NCBI RefSeq assembly: GCF_003336675.1
Contig: NZ_QPII01000027.1
Location: 1 to 51,765, forward strand
Direction of reading: 5' to 3'
Length of the DNA stretch: 51,765 nt
Source: Billgrantia montanilacus
GTDB taxonomy: Bacteria > Pseudomonadota > Gammaproteobacteria > Pseudomonadales > Halomonadaceae
Made by a program: the position numbers and the translations under genes. The notes below the pieces were generated by a model. That model worked only from the letters and a program-made list of their open reading frames with translations, was not told the DNA's origin and did not search any database. The stretch's first letter is position 1. The number at the start of each line of letters is the position of its first letter. This document shows positions 41,273 to 49,373 of this stretch, one piece after another.

Positions 41273-43132
41273 TTAGCGATACCCCTTGGCTTGCAGGCGG
41301 AACAGCCGGGCATAGCGGCCGTTGGCGGCCAGCAGCGTCTCGTGATTGCCCTGCTCGATGATCTCGCCACCGTCGATGACCAGGATGTGGTCGGCGGCGC
41401 GCACGGTGGAGAAGCGGTGGGAGATGAGAATGGTCATCTTTTCCCGGCTGTGTTCGCGAAAGTCGTCGTAGACGGCGGCCTCGGCGGCGGCATCCATGGC
41501 GGCGGTGGGCTCGTCCAGCACCAGGATGTCGGCGCTCTCGCGCATATAGGCCCTGGAGAGGGCGATCTTCTGCCACTGGCCGCCGGAGAGCTCCTGGCCG
41601 CCCTTGAACCAGCGGCCGAGCTGGGTGTGGTAGCCCCCCGGCATGGCACTGATGAACTCCTCGGCGAGCCCGCGGCGAGCCGCCTGCTGCCAGCGGGCCT
41701 CATCCTCGAAGGAGGCCACGTCGCCGGCGCCCAGGTTCTCGCCCACCTTCATCTGGTAGCGCACGAAGTCCTGGAAGATCACGCCGATGCGTCGACGCAG
41801 GGTTTGCACGTCCCACTCGCGCAGGTCACTGCCATCGAGCAGGATTCGCCCTTCGCTGGGCTCATAAAGCCGGGTCAGCAGCTTGATCAGGGTGGTCTTG
41901 CCGGAGCCGTTGGCGCCGACCAGTGCCAGGCTGCCGCCTGGCGTGACATGCAGCGAGATGCGGGTCAGCGCCGGCTTGTCGGCGCCGGGATAGGTGAAGC
42001 TGACGCTCTCGAAACGGATGCCGTCACCAGGCCGGGCGCCCTGCGTGAGGGTGCCTTGCTCGGCTGCCACCGGCTGCTCCAGATACTCGTACAGGTTCGA
42101 CAGGTAGAGGTTGTCCTCGTACATGCCGCTGATCGAGGTGAGGCTCGCCGAGAGCGCCGCCTGGCCCTGCTTGAAGACCATCAGGTACATGGTCATTTCG
42201 CCCAGGGTGAGCTGGCCGGTGACGGTTTCCACGACCACCCAGGCGTAGGCGCCGTAGAAGGCGAGGGTACCCAGCAGACCGAGTAGAAAGCCCCAGGTTT
42301 CGCGCCGGATAGTCAGGCGGCGGTCTTCGCCGTAGAGGGCGTCGAAAATGGTCCGGTAGCGCGAGAGCAGCAGCGGTTCGAGGCCGAAGAGCTTGACCTC
42401 CTTGATGCTGTCCTCTCGTGCCAGCACCGTCTCCAGGTACATCTGCATGCGGGTCTGAGGGGATCGCCAGCGAAACAGCCGGAAGGCATCCCCGGAAAAC
42501 TTGGCCTCCGAAGCGAAGACCGGCAGGGCGCCGACCAGAAGGATCAGGATTGCCCAGGGCGAGAACTGCACCAGCAGCACGCCGAAGCTGACCAGCGAGA
42601 TGCCGTTCTGCATCAGCGAGAAGGTCTTGTTGACCAGGCCGAGTGGGCGAATCGAGGCTTCGCGACGGGCCCGGGTCAGCTTGTCGTAGAACTCGGAGTC
42701 CTCGAACTGGGCTAGCGACAGGGTGCCCGCCTTTTCCAGGATCATCACATTGACCTTCTGGCCGAGCAGGGCGCGCAGCAGCGACTGCTGCCCCGAGAGC
42801 CCACGCTGGGCCATGGCGATGGCGGCGATCACGCCGGCTTCCGCCAGAACGTAGCGCAATACCGGCCACCATTCGACCTCGCCTGTGTCGCGATGAAGGG
42901 CCATGGCGTCGACCACCGAGTCGACGATGAGCTGGCCGATCCAGGCGGCAACGGCCGGAAGTATCCCGGCGACCAGAGTGCAGACGGCAAGGCCCACGGT
43001 CAGCGGACGCGAGGTCTGCCATACCAGGACTAGCGCTCGCCGGCTGTAGCGGAATACCCCGAAGAAGGCGCCCAGGCGATTGCCTGCCGGGGGTGGGGTG
43101 GGGATGGCGTTGCGTGAATAGGACGAGGACAA
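41273..43132 (-). CDS. ABC exporter (fused membrane and ATPase domains)
   Basis: 619 residues. Six-span membrane domain about 30-340 (QTSRPLTVGLAVCTLVAGIL, SLVSFGVLLVQFSPWAILIL, WGFLLGLLGTLAFYGAY) and an ATPase about 370-615: Walker A VGANGSGKTT, Q-loop FQDFVRYQ, signature ELSGGQWQKIALSRA, Walker B ILVLDEPTAAMD and the switch ISHRFSTVR. All ATPase motifs are intact. Half-transporter, presumably a homodimer. The substrate is unknown; no biosynthetic or adaptor gene is adjacent. It lies between the M23 endopeptidase and the DUF1127 gene on the same strand. Confidence 0.92.
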   Translation of the reverse strand: MSSSYSRNAIPTPPPAGNRLGAFFGVFRYSRRALVLVWQTSRPLTVGLAVCTLVAGILPAVAAWIGQLIVDSVVDAMALHRDTGEVEWWPVLRYVLAEAGVIAAIAMAQRGLSGQQSLLRALLGQKVNVMILEKAGTLSLAQFEDSEFYDKLTRARREASIRPLGLVNKTFSLMQNGISLVSFGVLLVQFSPWAILILLVGALPVFASEAKFSGDAFRLFRWRSPQTRMQMYLETVLAREDSIKEVKLFGLEPLLLSRYRTIFDALYGEDRRLTIRRETWGFLLGLLGTLAFYGAYAWVVVETVTGQLTLGEMTMYLMVFKQGQAALSASLTSISGMYEDNLYLSNLYEYLEQPVAAEQGTLTQGARPGDGIRFESVSFTYPGADKPALTRISLHVTPGGSLALVGANGSGKTTLIKLLTRLYEPSEGRILLDGSDLREWDVQTLRRRIGVIFQDFVRYQMKVGENLGAGDVASFEDEARWQQAARRGLAEEFISAMPGGYHTQLGRWFKGGQELSGGQWQKIALSRAYMRESADILVLDEPTAAMDAAAEAAVYDDFREHSREKMTILISHRFSTVRAADHILVIDGGEIIEQGNHETLLAANGRYARLFRLQAKGYR

Positions 43133-43198
43133 GGGGCGTCTCCGGATGGGGCCTGGTTCAGCGTCCGTTCTGGTCAGTCAGGGCTATCCTGAACGAAC

Positions 43199-43226
43199 CG
43201 ACGCCCCACCGGTAGGCGGGGCGTCG
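43199..43226 (-). terminator. Hairpin after the M23 endopeptidase gene
   Basis: Perfect nine-base stem CGACGCCCC/GGGGCGTCG, 25 bases past the stop of the M23 gene; minus-strand downstream bases GTTCGTTC are only mildly T-rich. Confidence 0.55.
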
Positions 43227-43250
43227 GGTGAAGAGCAGAAGCGCGTGGCC

Positions 43251-44984
43251 TCAGTCGGCGTCGCTGTCCGATGCCTGTGCCACTACGGTGCCGGTCTCGC
43301 CGGAGCGCAGGACGGCCAGCAGCGGTTCGGCTTCCTGCTGGAAGGCCATCAGCCGTTCTCCATCGAGGCTCTGGCTTTCCGGCAGCTCGACCTTCATGGC
43401 GTCAACGGCGGCGTTGTTGACGATGACTTCGTAGTGCAGGTGGGGGCCGGTGCTGCGGCCGGTATTACCCGACAGTGCGATGCGCTCGCCCATCGACACC
43501 CGGTCACCGCGGTTGACCAGCGGACGCGACAGGTGGAGGTAGCGGGTACGATAGCCATTGTCATGACGAACCACCAGGTAGCGGCCTGCGACCGGATGGT
43601 TGCCGACCTTCTCGATGCGACCGTCTGCCGGAGCCTGAATCGGCGTGCCGACCGGCATGGCCCAGTCGGTGCCACGGTGGGGGCTGACCCGGCCGGTGAC
43701 GGGATGGGTGCGCCGCGGGTTGAAGCTGGAGCTCATGCGATAGCTGCCCTCGAAGGGGTAGCGGCTGAACGCCGGATCGAGGCTCTGGCCATCGGGCGTG
43801 TAGTAATTGCTGTCGGTACTGTTGCGCACCAGGGTGAGGTCCATGCGCGCCCCTTCATACTGGATCGCCAGTACGCGGGAGTCGAAGCTGGCGCCATCGA
43901 TGATGTCGGACTCGATCAGTACCTGGAACTCGTCACCGCGGCGGGTATCGCGGCGGAAGTCGAGCTTCTTCTCGAGCAGGCGTGAGATCTGGGCGACTTC
44001 GGTACTGGAGAGGCCGGTGGCCTGGGCGGAGCGGGCGAAACTACCGCTGACGCTACCGGCGAACAGGCGCTGAGTGGCTTCGCCCGCTCGCTCGATGGTG
44101 GCCACATCGAAGCTGTCGTCTTCACGTTCCAGCAGGAAACCTTCGCGGGCGTTCTTCATGACCCGCATCGCCATCAGCCGATCCTGCTCATCCAACTGGT
44201 ATTCGAACGAGTTGCCGGCTCGCCAGTGGGTCAGGACCCGCTGGTCCGGCAGGCTCTCCAGCAGCCGGAGCGCTTCACTATATCCGAGGCCCAGTTCGTT
44301 CTGGGCAAGCACGGCGAAGGTGTCGCCCTGCTGCACGGTATAGGTCCGCCACTCGGGCACGAAGGGCTCGTCGGCGACCATTTCCTGCTCGAAGACGACG
44401 GGGCCATCCTCGAAGAATGCCAGCTCGGCGTCGTCATAGTTCTCGTAGGAGGTGGCGTCGGCGGCTAGCGCTTCGTCATCGGTATGGGTGTCATCGAGCA
44501 TGCCGCTGGCCAGGGTGCCGATGACCATGGCCATATGCAGCGCGCCGGAGTCCAGAGCGGTGACCAGTGCGACGCTGTGGGCTTCCTGTTCGACGGCAGT
44601 GACCGTCTCGAGTGCTGGTGACGCGGCAAGGTGTTCGGGAGCGGCTTCGGCCTTGGTGATGCCGATCATGTCTGTGCCGTTGAGATCGATGATCTCGGTA
44701 GGCCTCAGCTCGGAAAGGGGGATGTAACCGCGAGAGGCATCGATGGCCTGTGTGGCGATCTCGATGGCATCGGCTACCGAGTAGCGGTCGCTGTTGAGCG
44801 AGGGGAGACCGGGGTGGGTCTCGGGCGCCAGGGGATACAGTACGGTTTCGGGTATCTGCCCCTGTCGCTGGGTGTTCTCGACGAGAGTGACAATCTTGTG
44901 TGCGCCCAGCACTGTGACCATGGTGGCAACGGGTAACAGTAATAACTTATGCGTGCGGGGCAGCGAATGAAGGATTCGCAACAT
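43251..44984 (-). CDS. M23 family peptidoglycan DD-metalloendopeptidase (MepM/YebA-like)
   Basis: 577 residues, longer than E. coli MepM. N-terminal membrane anchor (HKLLLLPVATMVTVLGAHK), a ~150-residue acidic Ala-rich region, an OapA/LysM-like part (YTVQQGDTFAVLAQNELGL), and a C-terminal LytM domain about 430-545 with the zinc ligands in HRGTDWAMPVGTPIQAPADG and TGPHLHYEV. The active-site ligands are complete. It cleaves D-Ala-mDAP cross-links to allow wall growth. A long hairpin (45052-45090) lies in its 5' region. Confidence 0.9.
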   Translation of the reverse strand: MLRILHSLPRTHKLLLLPVATMVTVLGAHKIVTLVENTQRQGQIPETVLYPLAPETHPGLPSLNSDRYSVADAIEIATQAIDASRGYIPLSELRPTEIIDLNGTDMIGITKAEAAPEHLAASPALETVTAVEQEAHSVALVTALDSGALHMAMVIGTLASGMLDDTHTDDEALAADATSYENYDDAELAFFEDGPVVFEQEMVADEPFVPEWRTYTVQQGDTFAVLAQNELGLGYSEALRLLESLPDQRVLTHWRAGNSFEYQLDEQDRLMAMRVMKNAREGFLLEREDDSFDVATIERAGEATQRLFAGSVSGSFARSAQATGLSSTEVAQISRLLEKKLDFRRDTRRGDEFQVLIESDIIDGASFDSRVLAIQYEGARMDLTLVRNSTDSNYYTPDGQSLDPAFSRYPFEGSYRMSSSFNPRRTHPVTGRVSPHRGTDWAMPVGTPIQAPADGRIEKVGNHPVAGRYLVVRHDNGYRTRYLHLSRPLVNRGDRVSMGERIALSGNTGRSTGPHLHYEVIVNNAAVDAMKVELPESQSLDGERLMAFQQEAEPLLAVLRSGETGTVVAQASDSDAD

Positions 44985-45051
44985 GGTGTTCGGCCATATG
45001 AATAAGTGACATGAATATAAAAAGGCATGGGAACCTTAACCCATGATATAT

Positions 45052-45090
45052 GGCGTGCCTAGACTGTAAGAATATACAGCTAGACACGCC
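45052..45090. other. Long imperfect hairpin upstream of the M23 gene
   Basis: GGCGTG ... CACGCC with inner CTAG/CTAG and CTGTA/TACAG arms gives about 15 pairs, one bulge and one mismatch around AGAATA. The flanks are AT-rich. It lies 68 bp before the M23 start on the minus strand; it could be a 5'-UTR element or operator. Nothing else was seen in the 257-bp gap. Confidence 0.5.
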
Positions 45091-45241
45091 CGGGGAGAAT
45101 TATCCTTATCCTCCCAGGTCATGTCACTATTTTCGAACACCGTTCCTCAATGTTTCCATTGAACGGGAATGGGCTGGAAAAGACAACCCCCTGTCCTGAA
45201 CGGGGCAAGAGCGGTGTACGTTGCCACTGCACCGGATGGCA

Positions 45242-46093
45242 TTAGATGGCGGTAAAGGTGCCTGTGCGATAGTCCGCCAGGGCCTGTTCGATCTCGTGCG
45301 GATGGTTCATCACGAAGGGGCCATAGTGGACGATGGGTTCACGGTGGGGCGTGCCGGCCAGGATCAGGCACTGTGCGCCTTCCTGGCTGTGCAGTGCCAG
45401 GCGCTGACCTTCGCCAAGGCGTGCGAGCTCTCCTGCCCTGACGGGCTGGCTGTCTATGGTCAGCTCACCTTCGAAGACATAGACCACCAGGGTTTCGTCG
45501 GCCACGATCAGGCTCAGCGTGCCTTCGGCGGATAGCCTGGCGTGACCCACGGCACCCCTGCCGGCCAGGGCATCCAGCGGTCCCTCCACGGTGTCGCCGC
45601 TGTCGCTCTGCCAGCGGCCACCCAGCGCGATCAGCTCGGCCCGGTCGCACTCGAGGTGCGGCATTTCACCACTGCGCACATCCCGGTAGGTGGGCGGGCT
45701 GAGCTTGTCCCTGGCGGCCAGGCTGAGCCAGAGCTGGAAGCCGTGGAGACCATGGCTGTCGGTCAGCGGCATTTCGGAGTGCACGATGCCCCGCCCGGTG
45801 TGCATCCATTGGGCGTCGCCGGCGCGAATGGTGCTCGCGTGGTCCAGATGATCCTCGTGGGTGAGGCCACCGTGCAGGATATAGGTCAGGGTCTGGATGC
45901 CGCGATGGGGATGCGGCGGGAAGCCGCCGATATAGTCGTCGGGGCTGTCGGACCCCAGCTCGTCGAGCATCAGGAAGGGGTCGAGGCCGCCACCGAAGTC
46001 GTGGATGCGCTGGATCTTGACACCGTCGCCGTCCTGGCTGGGATGGCTGCGCATCAGATTCGCGATGCGACGGGTCTCGAGGGAAGCGGCCAT
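45242..46093 (-). CDS. Pirin family protein
   Basis: 283 residues with two cupin barrels. Seen: the metal site FPPHPHRGIQTLTYILHGGL with the His residues, EDHLDHASTIRAGDAQWMHTGRGIVHSEMP, FQLWLSLAARDKLSPPTYRDV and, at the end, GTPHREPIVHYGPFVMNHPHEIEQAL. Bacterial pirins include quercetin 2,3-dioxygenases and proteins that bind metabolic enzymes; the role here is unknown. Divergent from a LysR gene with two dyad operators between them. Confidence 0.92.
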   Translation of the reverse strand: MAASLETRRIANLMRSHPSQDGDGVKIQRIHDFGGGLDPFLMLDELGSDSPDDYIGGFPPHPHRGIQTLTYILHGGLTHEDHLDHASTIRAGDAQWMHTGRGIVHSEMPLTDSHGLHGFQLWLSLAARDKLSPPTYRDVRSGEMPHLECDRAELIALGGRWQSDSGDTVEGPLDALAGRGAVGHARLSAEGTLSLIVADETLVVYVFEGELTIDSQPVRAGELARLGEGQRLALHSQEGAQCLILAGTPHREPIVHYGPFVMNHPHEIEQALADYRTGTFTAI

Positions 46094-46146
46094 GGAGTGA
46101 CTCCAGTATCGGGGGATATAGCTGGCATTTTAGAGCGGAATTTTCG

Positions 46147-46187
46147 AAACTAAAGCGCATAGTTTTCCAAATTTCATTCGAGGAAAT
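46147..46187. promoter_or_regulatory. Two LysR-type dyads between pirin and lysR
   Basis: AAACTA-N7-TAGTTT (46147-46165) and ATTTC-N7-GAAAT (46171-46187), both T-N11-A compatible, lie side by side in the AT-rich intergenic space, directly before the LysR ATG. Confidence 0.55.
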
Positions 46188-46191
46188 CGAA

Positions 46192-47112
46192 ATGTCTCGT
46201 GTCACCCTGGCCCAATGGCAGATGCTCGCGGCAGTGGTGGATCACGGTGGCTTTGCGCGAGCCGCCGAAGTGGTTCACAAGAGCCCGTCGACGCTCAACC
46301 ATGCGGTTCATAAGCTGGAACAGCAGCTCGGCGTCCAGGTCCTGGAGCCGGTGGGGCGGCAGGTGAGGCTCACCGAAGCCGGTGAAATGCTGCTGCGCCG
46401 GGCGCGGCAGCTGATCGAGAGCGCCGAGGCGCTGGAGGATGTGGCTGGGCGGCTGTCGGAAGGGCTTGAAGCGGAAGTGGTACTGGCGGTTGACCAGATA
46501 TTTCCTCCCCAGGCGCTGGCGGTGGCGCTGAGTCGCTTTTCTGCCGCCTTTCCTCATGTGCGGGTGCAACTGCATGAGACGGTGCTCAACGGGGGTATCG
46601 AGATGCTCTACGATGGCCGCGCCGACCTGGTGGCATCCGGGCTATCCGCGCAGGGGTTTCTCGGCGAGCCGCTGGGCCAGGTTCGCTTCATCGCCGTGGC
46701 CCATCCGGAACATCAGCTCCATCGACTGGATCGACAGCTCGACCTTCGCGACCTGCTGCGTCACCGCCAACTGGTGGTGCGTGACTCGGCGCTGCGCCAG
46801 TCGATGGATTCCGGCTGGCTCAAGGCCGAGCAGCGCTGGACCGTCAGCCACCTGGAAACCTCGATCGACATGGTGCGTCGCGGCCTGGGCTTTGCCTGGT
46901 TGCCGGATACTCGCATCACAGCGGATATGGCAGCGGGCAGGATGACGGCGCTCCCATTGGCTGCCGGTGGCGTTCGAGACATTCCCATTCAACTGATCTT
47001 TCGTGATCGGGATCGTGCCGGACCTGCGACCCATGCCATGGCCGAAGCGCTTCATGGTGCAGTTGCCAGCGAGTGTCCGACGGAGGCAGAGGGTGGACGC
47101 AGAGAGGCATGA
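46192..47112 (+). CDS. LysR-type regulator divergent from pirin
   Basis: 306 residues. N-terminal DNA-binding part WQMLAAVVDHGGFARAAEVV, KSPSTLNHAVHKLEQQLGVQ, then an effector domain (LAVDQIFPPQALAVALSRF, GRADLVASGL, RRGLGFAWLPDTRI). Shares the promoter region with the pirin gene, its probable target, and precedes the glutathionyl-hydroquinone reductase by 99 bp on the same strand. The inducer is unknown. Confidence 0.92.
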   Translation: MSRVTLAQWQMLAAVVDHGGFARAAEVVHKSPSTLNHAVHKLEQQLGVQVLEPVGRQVRLTEAGEMLLRRARQLIESAEALEDVAGRLSEGLEAEVVLAVDQIFPPQALAVALSRFSAAFPHVRVQLHETVLNGGIEMLYDGRADLVASGLSAQGFLGEPLGQVRFIAVAHPEHQLHRLDRQLDLRDLLRHRQLVVRDSALRQSMDSGWLKAEQRWTVSHLETSIDMVRRGLGFAWLPDTRITADMAAGRMTALPLAAGGVRDIPIQLIFRDRDRAGPATHAMAEALHGAVASECPTEAEGGRREA

Positions 47113-47211
47113 TTCGATTTGGTCGTATGAATGTGGCCAAAAACTGCACTTGAGCATCGAGAAAATCGGCTTAACCTGACCAAAGACACATTTCCTGAGC
47201 GGGAGTCCATC

Positions 47212-48216
47212 ATGGGCCTGTTGATCGACGGCAAGTGGCAAGACCAGTGGTACGACACCAAGAAACATGGCGGTGAATTTGTCAGGGAATCCGCCAAGCT
47301 GCGTGACTGGGTCACTGCGGATGGCGGTACCGGACCAGACGACCAGCCGGGTCTTCCCGCCGAAGCGGGGCGCTATCACCTCTATGTCTCGCTGGCCTGT
47401 CCCTGGGCGCACCGCACCCTGATCCTGCGAAAGCTCAAGGGGCTGGATTCGCTGATCGGCATGTCATACGTGAGTCCCCTGATGCTGGATCAGGGCTGGA
47501 CCTATGATGAGCAGGAAGGTTCGAGCGGTGACGCCGTCAACGGCGTCTCCTACCATCATCAGCTCTATACCATGACCGACCCCCGCTACACGGGACGGGT
47601 GACGGTGCCGGCGCTGTGGGACGAGCGGGAAGGGCGCATCGTCAACAATGAATCCGCCGAGCTGGTGCGCATGTTCAACGATGCCTTCGATCACCTGACC
47701 GGAAACCGGCTGGACTTCTACCCGGCCGACCTGCGCGAGACCATCGACGCGGTCAACGACGATGTCTACGACCACATCAATAACGGCGTCTACAAGTCGG
47801 GCTTCGCCACCGAGCAGGCCGTGTACGAGAAGCACGTGCTGGCGCTGTTCGAGTCGCTGGATCGCATGGAGGCGAGACTTGCCGAGAATCGCTACCTGGC
47901 CGGGGAGTGGCTTACCGAGGCCGATATTCGCCTGTTCACCACCCTGGTGCGCTTCGATGCCGTCTATCACGGCCATTTCAAGTGCAACCTGCGCCGCATC
48001 GAGGACTACCCGAATCTCTCGAACTACCTGCGCGAGCTCTACCAGTGGCCGGGCATCAAGGAGACGGTGGACTTCGGGCATATCAAGCGCCACTACTACT
48101 ATAGCCACGACACCATCAACCCGACGCGCATCGTGCCGGCAGGCCCGCTGCTCGAGCTCGACCGCCCCCACGACCGGGAGCGCCTGGCGGGGAAGGGGAT
48201 TAGAGAAAAAGCATGA
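47212..48216 (+). CDS. yqjG: Glutathionyl-hydroquinone reductase (Xi-class GST)
   Basis: 334 residues. Reduces glutathionyl-hydroquinones. Seen: the active-site cysteine near residue 63 in LYVSLACPWAHRTLILRKLKG, VTVPALWDEREGRIVNNESAE, DLRETIDAVNDDVYDHINNGVYKSGFA, WLTEADIRLFTTLVRFDAVY and the C-terminal HIKRHYYYSHDTINPTRIVPAGP signature in part (GHIKRHYYYSH). Start ATG 47212 was chosen over an in-frame upstream ATG because GGGAG lies before it and the family begins MGLL-DG-W. Confidence 0.93.
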   Translation: MGLLIDGKWQDQWYDTKKHGGEFVRESAKLRDWVTADGGTGPDDQPGLPAEAGRYHLYVSLACPWAHRTLILRKLKGLDSLIGMSYVSPLMLDQGWTYDEQEGSSGDAVNGVSYHHQLYTMTDPRYTGRVTVPALWDEREGRIVNNESAELVRMFNDAFDHLTGNRLDFYPADLRETIDAVNDDVYDHINNGVYKSGFATEQAVYEKHVLALFESLDRMEARLAENRYLAGEWLTEADIRLFTTLVRFDAVYHGHFKCNLRRIEDYPNLSNYLRELYQWPGIKETVDFGHIKRHYYYSHDTINPTRIVPAGPLLELDRPHDRERLAGKGIREKA

Positions 48217-48250
48217 AGCAGGAAGGGTGGGCACCGTCGATGGATAGTGT

Positions 48251-48470
48251 CGCTGTCGGAGCGCTGCTCTGCATCCGACAGCGGCCTGGCATCGTTGGTA
48301 GATAGGATCGCTGCTGGAGCGCTCGGTTCGGCGCTCCGACTTTGCATCGCGACTGGCGCCGGCAGGCGCCCTGGCGGAGACTGCCGGAGTTGGCAACAAC
48401 CGCGCCCATCGGCAACACCGCTGGGAGGCCTGCGGCCTCCAGTTGTGATCTAAAGATACTCCTACAAAGG
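48251..48470. repeat. Cluster of four hairpins and the second copy of the dispersed repeat
   Basis: CGCTGTCGGA/TCCGACAGCG (48251-48283), GGAGCGC/GCGCTCC (48316-48337), GGCGCC/GGCGCC (48355-48370) and GGAGGCC/GGCCTCC (48424-48440). Segment 48412-48470 is related to 781-839 near the window's left end. The 273-bp gap contains no gene I can support. Confidence 0.6.
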
Positions 48471-48489
48471 GGAAATCGCCCTTCGCCTC

Positions 48490-48939
48490 TTACCTCTGCT
48501 TCGCCAGCCACCTGTCCAGCGCATTGGCGAACTCGCGCCGGTCGGTATCGCTGTAGCCCTTGGGGCCGCCGGTGTGTTCGCCGCTGGCGCGCAGGGTCTC
48601 CATGAAATCCCGCATCTGTACCCGCGCCTTGATATTGCCCTTGTCGAGCATTTCGCCACGGGTGGTCATGACCGCCGCGCCTTTTTCGATGGCCTCCAGG
48701 GCCAGCGGCAGGTCGGAGGTGAGCAGCAGGTCACCGGAAGCGAGGCGGGCGACGATCTCGTTGTCGGCGGCGTCGAAGCCATGACTCACCGCAAGCGACT
48801 TGACGCAGCGCGAGGGCGGCAGCGGGATCGTATGGTTGGCCACGAACCAGGTGGGGGTATCGGTACGCTCGGCGGCACGCACGATAATCTCGCGTGCCAC
48901 CTTGGGGCAGGCGTCGGCGTCGACCCACAGGGTTGGCAT
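48490..48939 (-). CDS. yaiI: YaiI/YqxD family (UPF0178) protein
   Basis: 149 residues, the family's usual size. Seen: LWVDADACPKVAREIIVRAA at the N-terminus, VSHGFDAADNEIVARLASGD, LLLTSDLPLALEAIEKGA and the C-terminal DRREFANALDRWL. The fold is PIN/NYN nuclease-like with conserved aspartates, but the function of the family is unproven. GAGGAG precedes the ATG. It converges with the yqjG gene across the hairpin-rich gap and diverges from deaD. Confidence 0.92.
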   Translation of the reverse strand: MPTLWVDADACPKVAREIIVRAAERTDTPTWFVANHTIPLPPSRCVKSLAVSHGFDAADNEIVARLASGDLLLTSDLPLALEAIEKGAAVMTTRGEMLDKGNIKARVQMRDFMETLRASGEHTGGPKGYSDTDRREFANALDRWLAKQR

Positions 48940-49373
48940 TGGCAGGCTCCTCGATCAGGGGGACATGGTCGTTAGCGTTGAAAGTACTGGCCAGGACAAA
49001 GCAGCGATGGTAGCATGCGCCCTCCTCGCATGTGCTGACCCCGCCATCATGACGATTCGCCGGTGCTGAAGTTGCCCGAGCCGAATCACCGAGACCTGCG
49101 GTCATCTACCGACAGTGTCCGAGATGTGAAGATGGAGCGCCACCAGATGCCGCCAACAGGCGACATCGGCGCAGAAAGGTCGCCTTAGCGGTTCGCATGC
49201 CCCAGGGCGCGAACCGGATGCCAGGTGCGACCGGCGTCCCCGATTCCGTGACTCGCTCTGCCCTTCGGCCAATGATGGCCCTCGACAAGCGCAGTGCGCC
49301 CGACCGTTCTTTTGCGTCGGGGATGCCTCAATGTGATTTTGCCGGCCCCTGCCGGCCTACCAAGGTGTGATTG

